NCBI RefSeq assembly: GCF_029872155.1
Contig: NZ_JARXLA010000008.1
Span: 870,501 to 934,500, forward strand
Direction: 5' to 3'
DNA from: Hyphomicrobium sp. D-2
GTDB lineage: Bacteria > Pseudomonadota > Alphaproteobacteria > Rhizobiales > Hyphomicrobiaceae
Length of the DNA stretch: 64,000 bases
Shown here: positions 25,511-33,911 of the stretch, piece after piece
Numbering within the stretch: the first letter of the stretch is position 1
Layout of the letters: each line of letters begins with the position of its first letter
The notes under the pieces: model-generated
What the model was told of the DNA's origin: nothing
Database searches by the model: none
What the model saw: the letters and a program-made list of their open reading frames with translations, nothing else
Position numbers and translations under genes: made by a program

Positions 25511-28500
25511 TCATGGTGTGCCGAAACCACCTCCGGTCGGCGTTGAAATGATGATGGCTTCGCCCGGCTCCAGCAAGGTTTCAGCGCAACCGCCGATGTC
25601 TTCCACGCTGCCATCGCCGCGACGTACCGCGTTGCTGCCGGTCTCACCCGGTCCGCCGCCATTAAGTCCGAACGGATGCACGGTGCGATAGCCGGAAAGG
25701 ATCGCGCAATGCATCCGCTCCAGAAAGCGGATGACGCGCCGGGTGCCGTCGCCGCTGTGCCATTGGCCTTTGCCGCCTGACCCGCGCCGAATGGAAAACT
25801 CCTCCAGCAGCACGGGATAGCGCAGCTCCAGAATTTCCGGATCGGTCAGCCGCGTGTTGGTCATGTGGACGTGGACTGCAGCTGCGCCGTCGAAGCCCGG
25901 CCCCGCAGGCGCGCCCGAGCACAGCGTTTCATAATACTGCACGCGGTCATTGCCGAACGTCAGGTTGTTCATCGTGCCTTGCGATGAGCCGAGTGCGTTC
26001 AGCGCGCCGAACAGCGCGTTGGTTACGATCTGGCTCGTCTCGACGTTGCCCGCGACAACTGCAGCTGGATAGGTTGGCCGCAGCATCGAGCCTTCGGGAA
26101 TAGTGATCTCGATGGGCTTCAAGCATCCCGCGTTCATCGGTATCGGTTCGTCCACCATCACGCGGAAGGTGTAGAGCACAGCCGCGCGCGTCACCGGTTC
26201 AGGCGCGTTGAAATTGTTGGGCTGCTGCGCGCTTGTGCCATTGAAATCCACCTTGGCGCTGCGGTTTTCGCGGTCCACGGTAATGCGCACTTCCACCGCT
26301 GTTCCTTGATCGGTCTCGACGCGGTAGTGGCCATCGTCCAGCTTCGCCAACAGCCGGCGCACCGCTTCTTCGGCGTTGTCCTGCACATGGCGCATGTAGG
26401 CGCTCACGACATCAAGGCCGAAGTGCTTCACCATCCGCCGCAGCTCCGCCTCACCCTTTGCATTGGCGGCGATCTGCGCCTTCAGATCGGCGATATTTTT
26501 GTCCGGTCTGCGCGCGGGATATTTACCGCCGGACAGCAGCGCGCGTGTTTCGTTCTCCAGGAACCGCCCGCGATCGACCAGATGGAAGTTGTCGATCAGT
26601 ACGCCCTCTTCCTCGATGGTGGTGGCGCGCGGCGTCATCGATCCCGGCGTCAGGCCGCCGATATCCTCATGGTGACCGCGACTGGCGACGTAGAACACCA
26701 CGCGCGTGCCGGTCTCATCGAACACCGGCGTGATGACGGTAATGTCGGGCAGATGCGTGCCGCCATTATAGGGCGCGTTGAGCATATAGGCATCGCCGGG
26801 GCGCATCTCGCCGGAGCGCGCGCGGATAATGGTTTCAACCGAGCGATCCATCGAGCCCAGATGCACCGGCAGATGCGGCGCGTTGGCCACCAACGCGCCA
26901 TTGGCGTCGAACACCGCGCACGAGAAATCCAGCCGCTCCTTGATGTTCACCGACTAGCGCGGTGTTACTGTAGCGCTCACGCCCATCTGCTCGGCGATGG
27001 CCATGAACAGATTGTTGAACACCTCAAGCAGGATCGGATCGGCCTTGTCGCTCAGCATTTCGCGGCGGCGCGGCTCGATGCGCGTCAGCACGATATCGTT
27101 GTCGCCGCTGACCCACGGACTCCAGCCCGCCTCTACAACCACGGTCTGGTTCGGCTCGATCACCAACGCCGGGCCATCGATTGTGTGTCCGGGAGCAAGA
27201 TCACCGCGCATGTAAACCGGAGCGTCGTGCCACTGCGCGCGCGAATAAAAACGCGTTGTCTCTCGCAGCTGAGGCGCGCGGCGATCTGTTCCCGGCTTCA
27301 AGCCGATGTCACCTGAAACAGACGGTGCGACCGCCATGGTCTCATCGGTGCCGGTTGCAGCCACTTCGATTGCTGCGACGAAAATCGGCTTCTCCGGCGA
27401 TACGAACCCGAAGCGCTGGCGATGGATGGCCTCGAAATCGCGGAGCATGAAGCCGGGTTCGGAGAGCGGTACGGCCAGCGCGGTATCGGTGCCCTGATAG
27501 CGCAGGTGGACAAAACTCTCGATGACTATGGCATCGTGCTCGACACCTTCATCAAGCAGTTCTTCTGTTGCCGCGCTGCCGAGTTCGTAGGCGAGGGTTT
27601 CCAGCCGATGCATGGTCTCGCTGTTAAGCGGCGCCTCGATAGACTGTTCGCGACTGGCCCGCTGCGGTGCCAATCCCATGCCGTATGCGGAAAGCAGGCC
27701 CGATAGTGGATGGATCAGCACCGTGTCGATGCCGAGTGTGTCCGCGATCAGACATGCATGCTGCCCACCCGCCGATCCGAAGCAGTTAAGCGCGTACTCC
27801 GTTACATCGTAACCGCGCTCCACTGAGATCTTCTTGATTGCATTGGCCATGTTCTCGACGGCGATGCGGATCGCGCCGTCGGCGATCTCCTCGGCGCTGC
27901 GTCCATCGCCCACCTCATGCGCCAGTTCGCTGAAGGCTGTGCGCACGGCGTCCGTTTCAAGCGGCTGATCGCTGTCGGGGCCGAAGATGGCGGGAAAGAA
28001 CTGCGGGTTGAGTTTGCCCAACATCACGTTGGCGTCCGTAACGGTCAGCGGACCGCCGCGCCGATAGCACTTCGGGCCGGGGTTGGCGCCTGCGCTTTCC
28101 GGCCCGACGCGAAACCGCATGCCATCAAACGTGATGATCGATCCGCCGCCCGCCGCCACCGTATGCACGCGCAGCATCGGCACCGAAAGACGCACACCGG
28201 CGATCTGGGTTTCGAATGTGCGCTCATAGTCACCGGCAAAGTGCGCGACGTCCGTGGATGTGCCGCCCATGTCGAAGCCGATCAGCTTTTCGAAGCTGGC
28301 ACGGCGTCCGGTTTCCGCCATGCCAACGACGCCGCCAGCGGGACCGGAAAGAATGGCGTCTCGACCGCGAAAGGTTTCAGCGGCCTTCAGTCCGCCGGAA
28401 GAGGCCATGAACAAAACGCGCGGCGCATCGTTGAGGGCGTCGGCGTTTTCGCCAGTGAGGGCCCCCGCAACGCGATCGACGTAGCGCCGCAGAACCGGCG

Positions 28501-29161
28501 AAAGGTAGGCATCCGCCACCGTCGTGTCGCCGCGCGGCACAATCTTTATGAGCGGCGCAATTTCGTGGCTGACGGAAACCTGGCCGAAGCCAATTTCACG
28601 CGCCAGCGCGGCGGCCTGCTGCTCGTGCGCCGGATGCGCATAGGCGTGCATGAGCACGATGGCGACGGAGTCGATACCGTCAGCATTTGCTTGCGCCAGC
28701 GAGTGGCGCAGCGCTGCAATGTCGAGCGGACGCTCGACCGCGCCATCAGCCCGCACGCGCTCGTCGGCTTCGACAACGCGGCAGTAGAGCATCTCAGGCT
28801 TTACGATCTGGCGGGCGAAAATGTCGGGCCGCGCCTGCGTGCCGATTTCCAGCTGGTCGGCCAGACCGCGTGTGATCACCAGCGCCGTTGCATCGCCTTT
28901 GCGTTCCAGCAGCGCGTTGGTCGCCACGGTGGTGCCCATCTTCACTGCGCCGATGCGCTGGGTGGGCAGCGGCGCGCCGGACGCGACGTCAAGAAAGCGC
29001 CGGATCGCTTCAAGCGCGGCGTCTTCGTAAGCTTCGGGGTTCTCGGACAGCAACTTCAGCGCCTTAAGGTTGCCATCAGGTGAGCGGGCGACCACGTCCG
29101 TGAATGTACCACCACGGTCGATGAAGAAATGCCACTTGCCGCCGCCTATTTGCCCCGCCAT
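25511..29161 (-). pseudogene. 5-oxoprolinase (fused HyuA-HyuB type), interrupted by a stop at 26954-26956
   Basis: Two blocks in the same frame form one 1217-codon gene. The HyuA-like part (29161-26957) starts [20 protein letters not shown] and has [16 protein letters not shown] and [20 protein letters not shown]. The HyuB-like part (to 25511) runs from [20 protein letters not shown] to RRGSGGKGQWHSGDGTRRVI and GGGFGTP. ATP-dependent 5-oxoprolinase opens pyroglutamate to glutamate and is usually a fused protein of about 1200 aa. At the junction the expected motif after AIAEQMGV is scrambled, and a TAG appears just before NIKERLD. Removing three single bases (about 26985, 26975 and 26960) restores a normal motif, so the gene may be intact in the organism. 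It may also act as a split hydantoinase A/B pair. Confidence 0.75.
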
Positions 29162-29343
29162 GCGCCTTCCATCCGGTTGTGTTCCTGTCTGAGCTATCGG
29201 CCGCGCAGGGGTGCGTCAACCGTGCACGATCACGGGGCTTTGACCACGTAAACTTCCGCTAAATGCCGCACGTTCACCTTAGCTGCCGCCGCAACGACAT
29301 CGGCGCACTTCAAGTGGCGTGCGAATGCCGATAAGGAAATGCC

Positions 29344-30087
29344 ATGCCTTGGAAAGCGATATCGCACGCGATTGGTTTTGACACGGGCCGCACCTCGGTG
29401 CTGGACGCCATCGGCGCGTGGTGGGAACGGCTGCGCCGCGAGCTGGCTGCGCACCGCACGCCGGGTTATCGCACCGTCGCATTCACGATTGCGGTGACTA
29501 CGCTGGCCGCGAAGATGGCGAAGGCGGATGGCGTTGCGCTGCCGATTGAGGAGCGCGCGTTTGAGCGCGTGTTCGACATCCCTAAGGGCGAAGAGGAGAA
29601 CTTCCGCCGTCTGTATGATCTCGCGGCCCAGGACATCGCCGGCTTTGAAGTGTACGCCAGCAAGATTGCGTCGCTGCTGGCCGACGAGCCGGAAATGCTG
29701 AATGCGCTGCTTGAGTGCCTGTTCCATGTCGCGGCGGCCGATGGCATCCTGCATCCCGATGAAGATCGCTTCCTGCAGATCGTGGCGGAGAAGTTCGGCC
29801 TCAGCCGGGCGGAGTTTCTTTCCATTCGCGCCGGTTTCATCAATGACCCGTGCAGCCCGTATCAGATCCTGGGCGTCATGCCCTCGTTGTCCGATGAAGA
29901 GCTAAAGCTGCGCCACCGTGAGCTGGTGCGCGAGCATCATCCCGACAAGCTGGCTGTGACCGGCGTTCCGCCCGAATTGCGTTGCGCGGCCACGCGCCGG
30001 CTGGCCGCAATCAATGCCGCGTATGATCAGATCAAGGCTGAACGGGCGACGGAGCGGCAGAGGTTGGGTCGACTGAATGAAGCTTGA
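29344..30087 (+). CDS. TerB/DjlA-like co-chaperone with C-terminal J domain
   Basis: 247 aa. A TerB-like helical domain (about 45-165: TTLAAKMAKADGVALPIEERAF, FHVAAADGILHPDEDRFLQI) is followed by a J domain (about 180-240: PYQILGVMPSLSDEELKLRHRELV, then the HPD signature in EHHPDKL). This is the DjlA architecture without the N-terminal membrane helix. It would stimulate DnaK ATPase at a site set by the TerB part. AAGGA precedes the ATG. Its end overlaps the amidase gene by 11 nt, so the two form an operon. Confidence 0.9.
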   Translation: MPWKAISHAIGFDTGRTSVLDAIGAWWERLRRELAAHRTPGYRTVAFTIAVTTLAAKMAKADGVALPIEERAFERVFDIPKGEEENFRRLYDLAAQDIAGFEVYASKIASLLADEPEMLNALLECLFHVAAADGILHPDEDRFLQIVAEKFGLSRAEFLSIRAGFINDPCSPYQILGVMPSLSDEELKLRHRELVREHHPDKLAVTGVPPELRCAATRRLAAINAAYDQIKAERATERQRLGRLNEA

Positions 30088-30850
30088 GACGAAACTTGAG
30101 CCGGATTCCGCTTTGGTGCACGCGGTGCGTGCATCGTCCAACTTCGAGCAGCGCCGCAACGGCTGGCCGCCGAGCATGGTTATCCTGCACTACACGGGCA
30201 TGACTTCCGCGGAGGGCGCAATCGGCTGGCTGGCAAATCCCGAAAGCGGTGTGTCGTGTCACTACGTCGTCGATGAAGCGGGCATCATCACGCAGATGGT
30301 GGCGGAGCATGCCCGCGCCTGGCATGCCGGGGCGTCCCGCTGGTATGGCGAATGCGATGTCAATTCGATGTCCATCGGCATCGAGATTCAGAACCCCGGC
30401 CACGAACGCGGCTATCCCGATTTTCCGCCGCCGCAAATGCATGCTGTGGCGGCGCTGTGTCGGGATATCGCCAGCCGCAATCGCATTGTGCCGCAGCGTT
30501 TCCTGGGCCATTCCGACATCGCCCCCGGCCGCAAGATTGATCCGGGCGAGAAGTTCGACTGGGCGTATCTGGCGCGGGCTGGCGTCGGCCATTGGGTGAC
30601 GCCGTCAACGGATTTAAGCACGCCGTCATCCAGCGGTGACGACGCTTCAATGCTGGCGGAAGCGCTGGTGCTGCTGCGCGCGTATGGCTATGGCGTCGAC
30701 AATCCGGGTCGTGACGATTGGCCGAAAGTGTTGATCCGCTCTTTCCAGATGCACTTCCGTCCCGCGCGCACCGATGGCCAGATCGATGCGGGCACGCTCG
30801 ACACGTTGCGCCGCCTCGTCGACGCGCTACCTGAACCGGTCATCGCCTGA
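30077..30850 (+). CDS. N-acetylmuramoyl-L-alanine amidase (AmiD/AmpD type) with peptidoglycan-binding domain
   Basis: 257 aa. The Amidase_2 domain has zinc ligands in VILHYTGMTS, the region around HAGASRWYGECDVNSMSIGIEIQN, and the final GHSDIAPGRKIDPGEKFDW. A C-terminal PG_binding_1 domain follows (about 195-255, VLLRAYGYGVD...LIRSFQMHFRP). It cleaves the bond between muramic acid and the stem peptide. No signal peptide is evident at this start, so it is more like a cytoplasmic recycling enzyme unless a leader is missed. It overlaps the DjlA-like gene. Confidence 0.9.
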   Translation: MKLETKLEPDSALVHAVRASSNFEQRRNGWPPSMVILHYTGMTSAEGAIGWLANPESGVSCHYVVDEAGIITQMVAEHARAWHAGASRWYGECDVNSMSIGIEIQNPGHERGYPDFPPPQMHAVAALCRDIASRNRIVPQRFLGHSDIAPGRKIDPGEKFDWAYLARAGVGHWVTPSTDLSTPSSSGDDASMLAEALVLLRAYGYGVDNPGRDDWPKVLIRSFQMHFRPARTDGQIDAGTLDTLRRLVDALPEPVIA

Positions 30851-30991
30851 CGCTCGTCGCCACTGCTCCCCTGTAAATTGATTTCAGATTCCACCGTTCG
30901 CTGAATGTTAGCGGACCGTGTCCGCAAGGGCACACGAATCGGCTAGGGATGTCCTATCCTCGGTTGCATATATTCTTTGGGGCGATTGACG

Positions 30992-31749
30992 ATGCGCATT
31001 GCGACGCTGCTTTCATGTGCACTGCTGACCAGCGGCGTTTCTGCCCACGCTCAGAGTTATGACTGGAGCGGGGCTTATGTAGGTGCTTCCGTCGGTGCTG
31101 CCTGGGTGGACACCGGCGTGTCTACCGAACTGACAAATTTCTGGAATGTCCCCTCGGAGCAGGTTGATCGGGACGCGCTGCTGCCGCTGCTGAATGGCGG
31201 CCTGAACGGTGAGAATGTGTTCGGCGGTGTGGCGCTAGGTTACAATCTTCAGCAGTCCGATTTGGTCTATGGCGTTGAAGCCGATGTGAGCTTCCTCAAC
31301 GTGGACGACAGCCGTACCGGCTTCAATGTTCCGGGCCTACCTGTTCCCCAGCCTTATCGCATCGATACCGCTGCACGTTTCGCGGCCGTATTGGCTGGGC
31401 GTTCGATCGCAGCCTCATCTATGTCACCGGAGGCCTTGCCGTTGGCAGACATGAATTTTCGCAGAACATCTCACAGCTAGTTCTGCCGGCGGGATTTGGG
31501 TCGTTCGATCAACAGGCCGCTTTTCAGAAAACGTCATGGGGCTGGGCGCTGGGCGGAGGGTTTGAACAGGCTCTTTCCGAGCGCTGGTCGCTCAAACTGC
31601 AGTATCTGCATGTAGATCTGGGCTCGCATCGCGTGCGGAGTTTCGGCGAGTGCAGCGGCTGGCCGGGCGTATGTGCGGTCTACTCGGGCTCACACAAGGT
31701 GAACGTGAAGCTCGATACCGTCTCCGCCAGCATCAACTACCGCTTCTGA
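30992..31749 (+). pseudogene. Outer-membrane beta-barrel protein, frameshift near 31390
   Basis: The ATG at 30992 gives a signal peptide (MRIATLLSCALLTSGVSAHA) and a barrel of the Omp25/RopB-like type (YDWSGAYVGASVGAAW...). After AARF the frame shifts and the listed frame ends at 31480 without barrel sequence. In the shifted frame the protein continues GRIGWAFDRSLIYVTGGLAV to KLDTVSASINYRF, ending with the C-terminal phenylalanine of barrel proteins at 31749. Two extra bases in 31385-31392 explain this and would give the common motif ALRGRIGW. It is therefore likely an intact porin-like protein of about 250 aa with sequence error. Confidence 0.7.
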
Positions 31750-31969
31750 CGTCCGCTGCTGCAACCAGAAAGCCCTATGCAACCTGAGTGGCACTGCCCG
31801 CGCAACTGGCGCGCGCGGCACCAATCCACCAGCGTGGGTTAGGCATCGTTTACCCGGGTGCATTATTGAAACGGTATGCCGCTCAGCGCGTTCTCAGGTG
31901 GGAAGCGATGTGTGCGCCAGGTGCGATGCGCCATCGTGCCGTTGGAAATGAAATCAGGAGAAGTAGTCT

Positions 31970-32236
31970 ATGCAGCGTTCCCTCACGCTCGCAGCCGCAG
32001 CCGCTGTTATTGGTGTCATGTCTGCCGGCACGGTGGCAACCGCCGCCGACTTCGGACGCGCGCCGCCGCCGGAATACTATGCGCAGGCCCCGGAATATTA
32101 CGCGCCGGCTCCCGCTGAATACGTAGTGGTGCCGCAGATCAGCCCGCGCTGCGTGCGCTGGACCAACCGTTGCGATCGTCGCTGGGGCATGGGCTCGCCG
32201 CGCTTTGCCCGCTGCATGTGGCGCCACGGCTGTTGA
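31970..32236 (+). CDS. Small secreted protein, proline/tyrosine- and arginine/cysteine-rich
   Basis: 88 aa. The signal peptide (MQRSLTLAAAAAVIGVMSAG, cut after TAA or AA) is followed by a P/Y-rich segment with repeats of EYYA(Q/P)AP and a basic C-terminus with four cysteines (PRCVRWTNRCDRRWGMG and RCMWRHGC). Similar short proteins with CxRW motifs are frequent in Hyphomicrobiales, but I know no function. It stands alone before a strong terminator. Confidence 0.7.
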   Translation: MQRSLTLAAAAAVIGVMSAGTVATAADFGRAPPPEYYAQAPEYYAPAPAEYVVVPQISPRCVRWTNRCDRRWGMGSPRFARCMWRHGC

Positions 32237-32261
32237 TATCTCGGTTCCGGCAGGAACAACG

Positions 32262-32324
32262 CAACGGGCGATCGCGATGGGAGCCAGTCAGGCCCTCAGA
32301 TTCGCGGTCGCCCGTTGTATTTTT
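32262..32324 (+). terminator. Long hairpin terminator
   Basis: Arm CAACGGGCGATCGCGA (32262-32277) pairs with TCGCGGTCGCCCGTTG (32302-32317) with one mismatch, followed by TATTTTT. It lies 26 nt after the small secreted protein gene and faces the mntR stop. Confidence 0.8.
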
Positions 32325-32383
32325 AAGCGTTGCTGGCAACGCTGCGCTTGTATCAAGCGCGGCTCGGCGGCTGTCGCTTTCGG

Positions 32384-32821
32384 TCAGCCTGACTTGCGCA
32401 GAAATTTGCGGAACGCTTCCAGCGTTGGCTCGCTCACATGGTGCTCGATGCCCTCGAGGTCGGCTTCGGCGGTATCGGCATCGACCCCCAATGCGAGCAG
32501 GAAATCACGCACGGTGTGATGCCGCTCGCGCGACGTCTCAGCCAGCGCACGGCCTTTTTCGGTAAGAAATATCGAACGATAGGGCTGGCTGGTCACCAGT
32601 CCGTCGCGCTGCAGGCGCTGGATGGTGTTGTTCACCGTCGCTTTGGTGACACCTAGCCGCTCGGATAAATCCACGACCCTTGCCTCGCCGGTCTCCTCAA
32701 TGAGATCCGCGACGAGCTCCACGTAATCCTCCGCGACCTCCGTCTGATGCGCATCGCGCACGCGCCTGAATTGCTCAGCGCGGCGCTGGGCATCGCGCGC
32801 CCGGCCCCTGGCGGTGTCCAT
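32384..32821 (-). CDS. mntR: Manganese-responsive regulator MntR (DtxR family)
   Basis: 145 aa. An N-terminal segment RARDAQRRAEQFRRVRDAHQ is typical of the proteobacterial MntR. A winged helix follows (EVAEDYVELVADLIEETGEARVVDLSERLGVTKATVNNTIQRLQRDG), then a dimerisation part with the metal-ligand region SRERHHTVRDFLLALGVDADTAEADLEGIEHHVSEPTLEAF. It has no SH3-like third domain, as usual for MntR. With Mn it represses uptake genes. It is divergent from the barrel gene at 32983, and two tandem palindromes lie at that promoter, so both genes probably belong to its regulon. Confidence 0.92.
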   Translation of the reverse strand: MDTARGRARDAQRRAEQFRRVRDAHQTEVAEDYVELVADLIEETGEARVVDLSERLGVTKATVNNTIQRLQRDGLVTSQPYRSIFLTEKGRALAETSRERHHTVRDFLLALGVDADTAEADLEGIEHHVSEPTLEAFRKFLRKSG

Positions 32822-32869
32822 CTCGTCTCCATCCGCTGCCCCTCGACGCGATCCTACCTCAAGCCTCCG

Positions 32870-32916
32870 TTGACATCAAAGTTAGTCGCAGCTAACTAAA
32901 AGTTAGCAGAAGCTAA
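32870..32916 (+). promoter_or_regulatory. Promoter with two tandem MntR-like boxes
   Basis: TTGACA (32870-32875) and TAACTA (32893-32898) are separated by 17 nt and point to the barrel gene at 32983. Two 21-nt units lie here, AAAGTTAGTCGCAGCTAACT (32878-) and AAAGTTAGCAGAAGCTAAAT (32899-). Each has a palindromic core (GTTAG..CTAAC and TTAGC..GCTAA) and they start exactly 21 nt, two helical turns, apart. The first covers the spacer and -10. This is a strong repressor layout, and the adjacent mntR makes MntR the obvious candidate. Confidence 0.7.
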
Positions 32917-32982
32917 ATTTGTACCACATGGCGAACTAAGTCAGCCAGAATTTCCGGCTGAATCAACGGGGGACGAGCGACA

Positions 32983-33846
32983 ATGAAGAAAGCAGCGTTT
33001 TGTTTGGTAGTTGCAGTTGCGGGCGCGGGCAGCAGCGCGGTGGCCGTCGCTGACGACAAAGGCGGCTACAACCTTTTCAATCCGACGCCGACGCGCTTGA
33101 TGCGTGACATGACAACCGATCGGCCGGACATGACGGAAAGCCCGTTCACGGTCGATGCCGGACACGTTCAGATCGAAACCAATGTTTTTGGGTTCGGCCG
33201 CTCGCATGCCGATGAGTTTGGCGGCGAGGTGGATGCCTACGAGTTCTTCACCACCAACGTGCGCATCGGCCTCACCAACAGCGCCGAGATAAACTTCGTC
33301 TGGCAGCCGCACGGCAAAACCCATTATCGGCAGCCGGGGCTACCAACTGAGCGCGCATCCGGTGTTGGCGGCGTCGATATTCGCGGCAAGGTCAATCTGT
33401 GGGGCAACGACAACGCATCCGAAATCGGATCGGCGCTGGCGCTGCTGCCTTACATCACGCTGCCGACGAACGATAACAACGGCATCAGCCCGGAGCACGT
33501 CGAGGGCGGTCTCATCGTTCCGCTGGCTATCGAGCTGCCGAACAATTTCGGTCTTGGCATCAACGGCGGCGTATCCTGGGTGCGCGGAGACATCAGCGGC
33601 AAATACGAAGCCGGGTATGTCACCACCGCGGCGTTGTCGTATGAATGGACCGAGAAGATCGGCACCTACTACGAAATCGCTGCGAGCTTTGGCGCCCTCA
33701 CACCCGGCGGCACGGCGCTCGTGCTCGCCACCGGTCTCACGTATGCGATAAACGGCAATCTGCAGCTCGATGCCGGCATAAACGTTAGAGTCACGGATAC
33801 GGCGGATCGTTTCAATCCGTTTATCGGCGTATCGCAGCGCTTCTGA
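32983..33846 (+). CDS. Outer-membrane transporter-like barrel (MetA-pathway-like family), candidate manganese channel
   Basis: 287 aa with a signal peptide (MKKAAFCLVVAVAGAGSSAV). The mature part opens TDRPDMTESPFTVDAGHVQIE, a hallmark of the phenol-MetA-like transporter barrels, and ends with FNPFIGVSQRF, the aromatic C-terminus of outer-membrane proteins. Family members are named transporters without firm substrates. Its promoter carries two MntR-like boxes and it is divergent from mntR. Bradyrhizobium has an outer-membrane Mn channel (MnoP), so an Mn role is a reasonable inference, not a demonstrated one. An imperfect 21-nt inverted repeat lies in its leader at 32941-32961. Confidence 0.8.
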   Translation: MKKAAFCLVVAVAGAGSSAVAVADDKGGYNLFNPTPTRLMRDMTTDRPDMTESPFTVDAGHVQIETNVFGFGRSHADEFGGEVDAYEFFTTNVRIGLTNSAEINFVWQPHGKTHYRQPGLPTERASGVGGVDIRGKVNLWGNDNASEIGSALALLPYITLPTNDNNGISPEHVEGGLIVPLAIELPNNFGLGINGGVSWVRGDISGKYEAGYVTTAALSYEWTEKIGTYYEIAASFGALTPGGTALVLATGLTYAINGNLQLDAGINVRVTDTADRFNPFIGVSQRF

Positions 33847-33911
33847 AACGTCGGTCGCGTTGCGGCTGACAGGCCGCGGACGGATCGCATTCGTCAATGG
33901 TCTGGGCGTTC

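Noticed and set aside
26306-29083. Plus-strand frames of 336 and 388 residues
   Set aside because: Antisense to the 5-oxoprolinase parts, with no family features.
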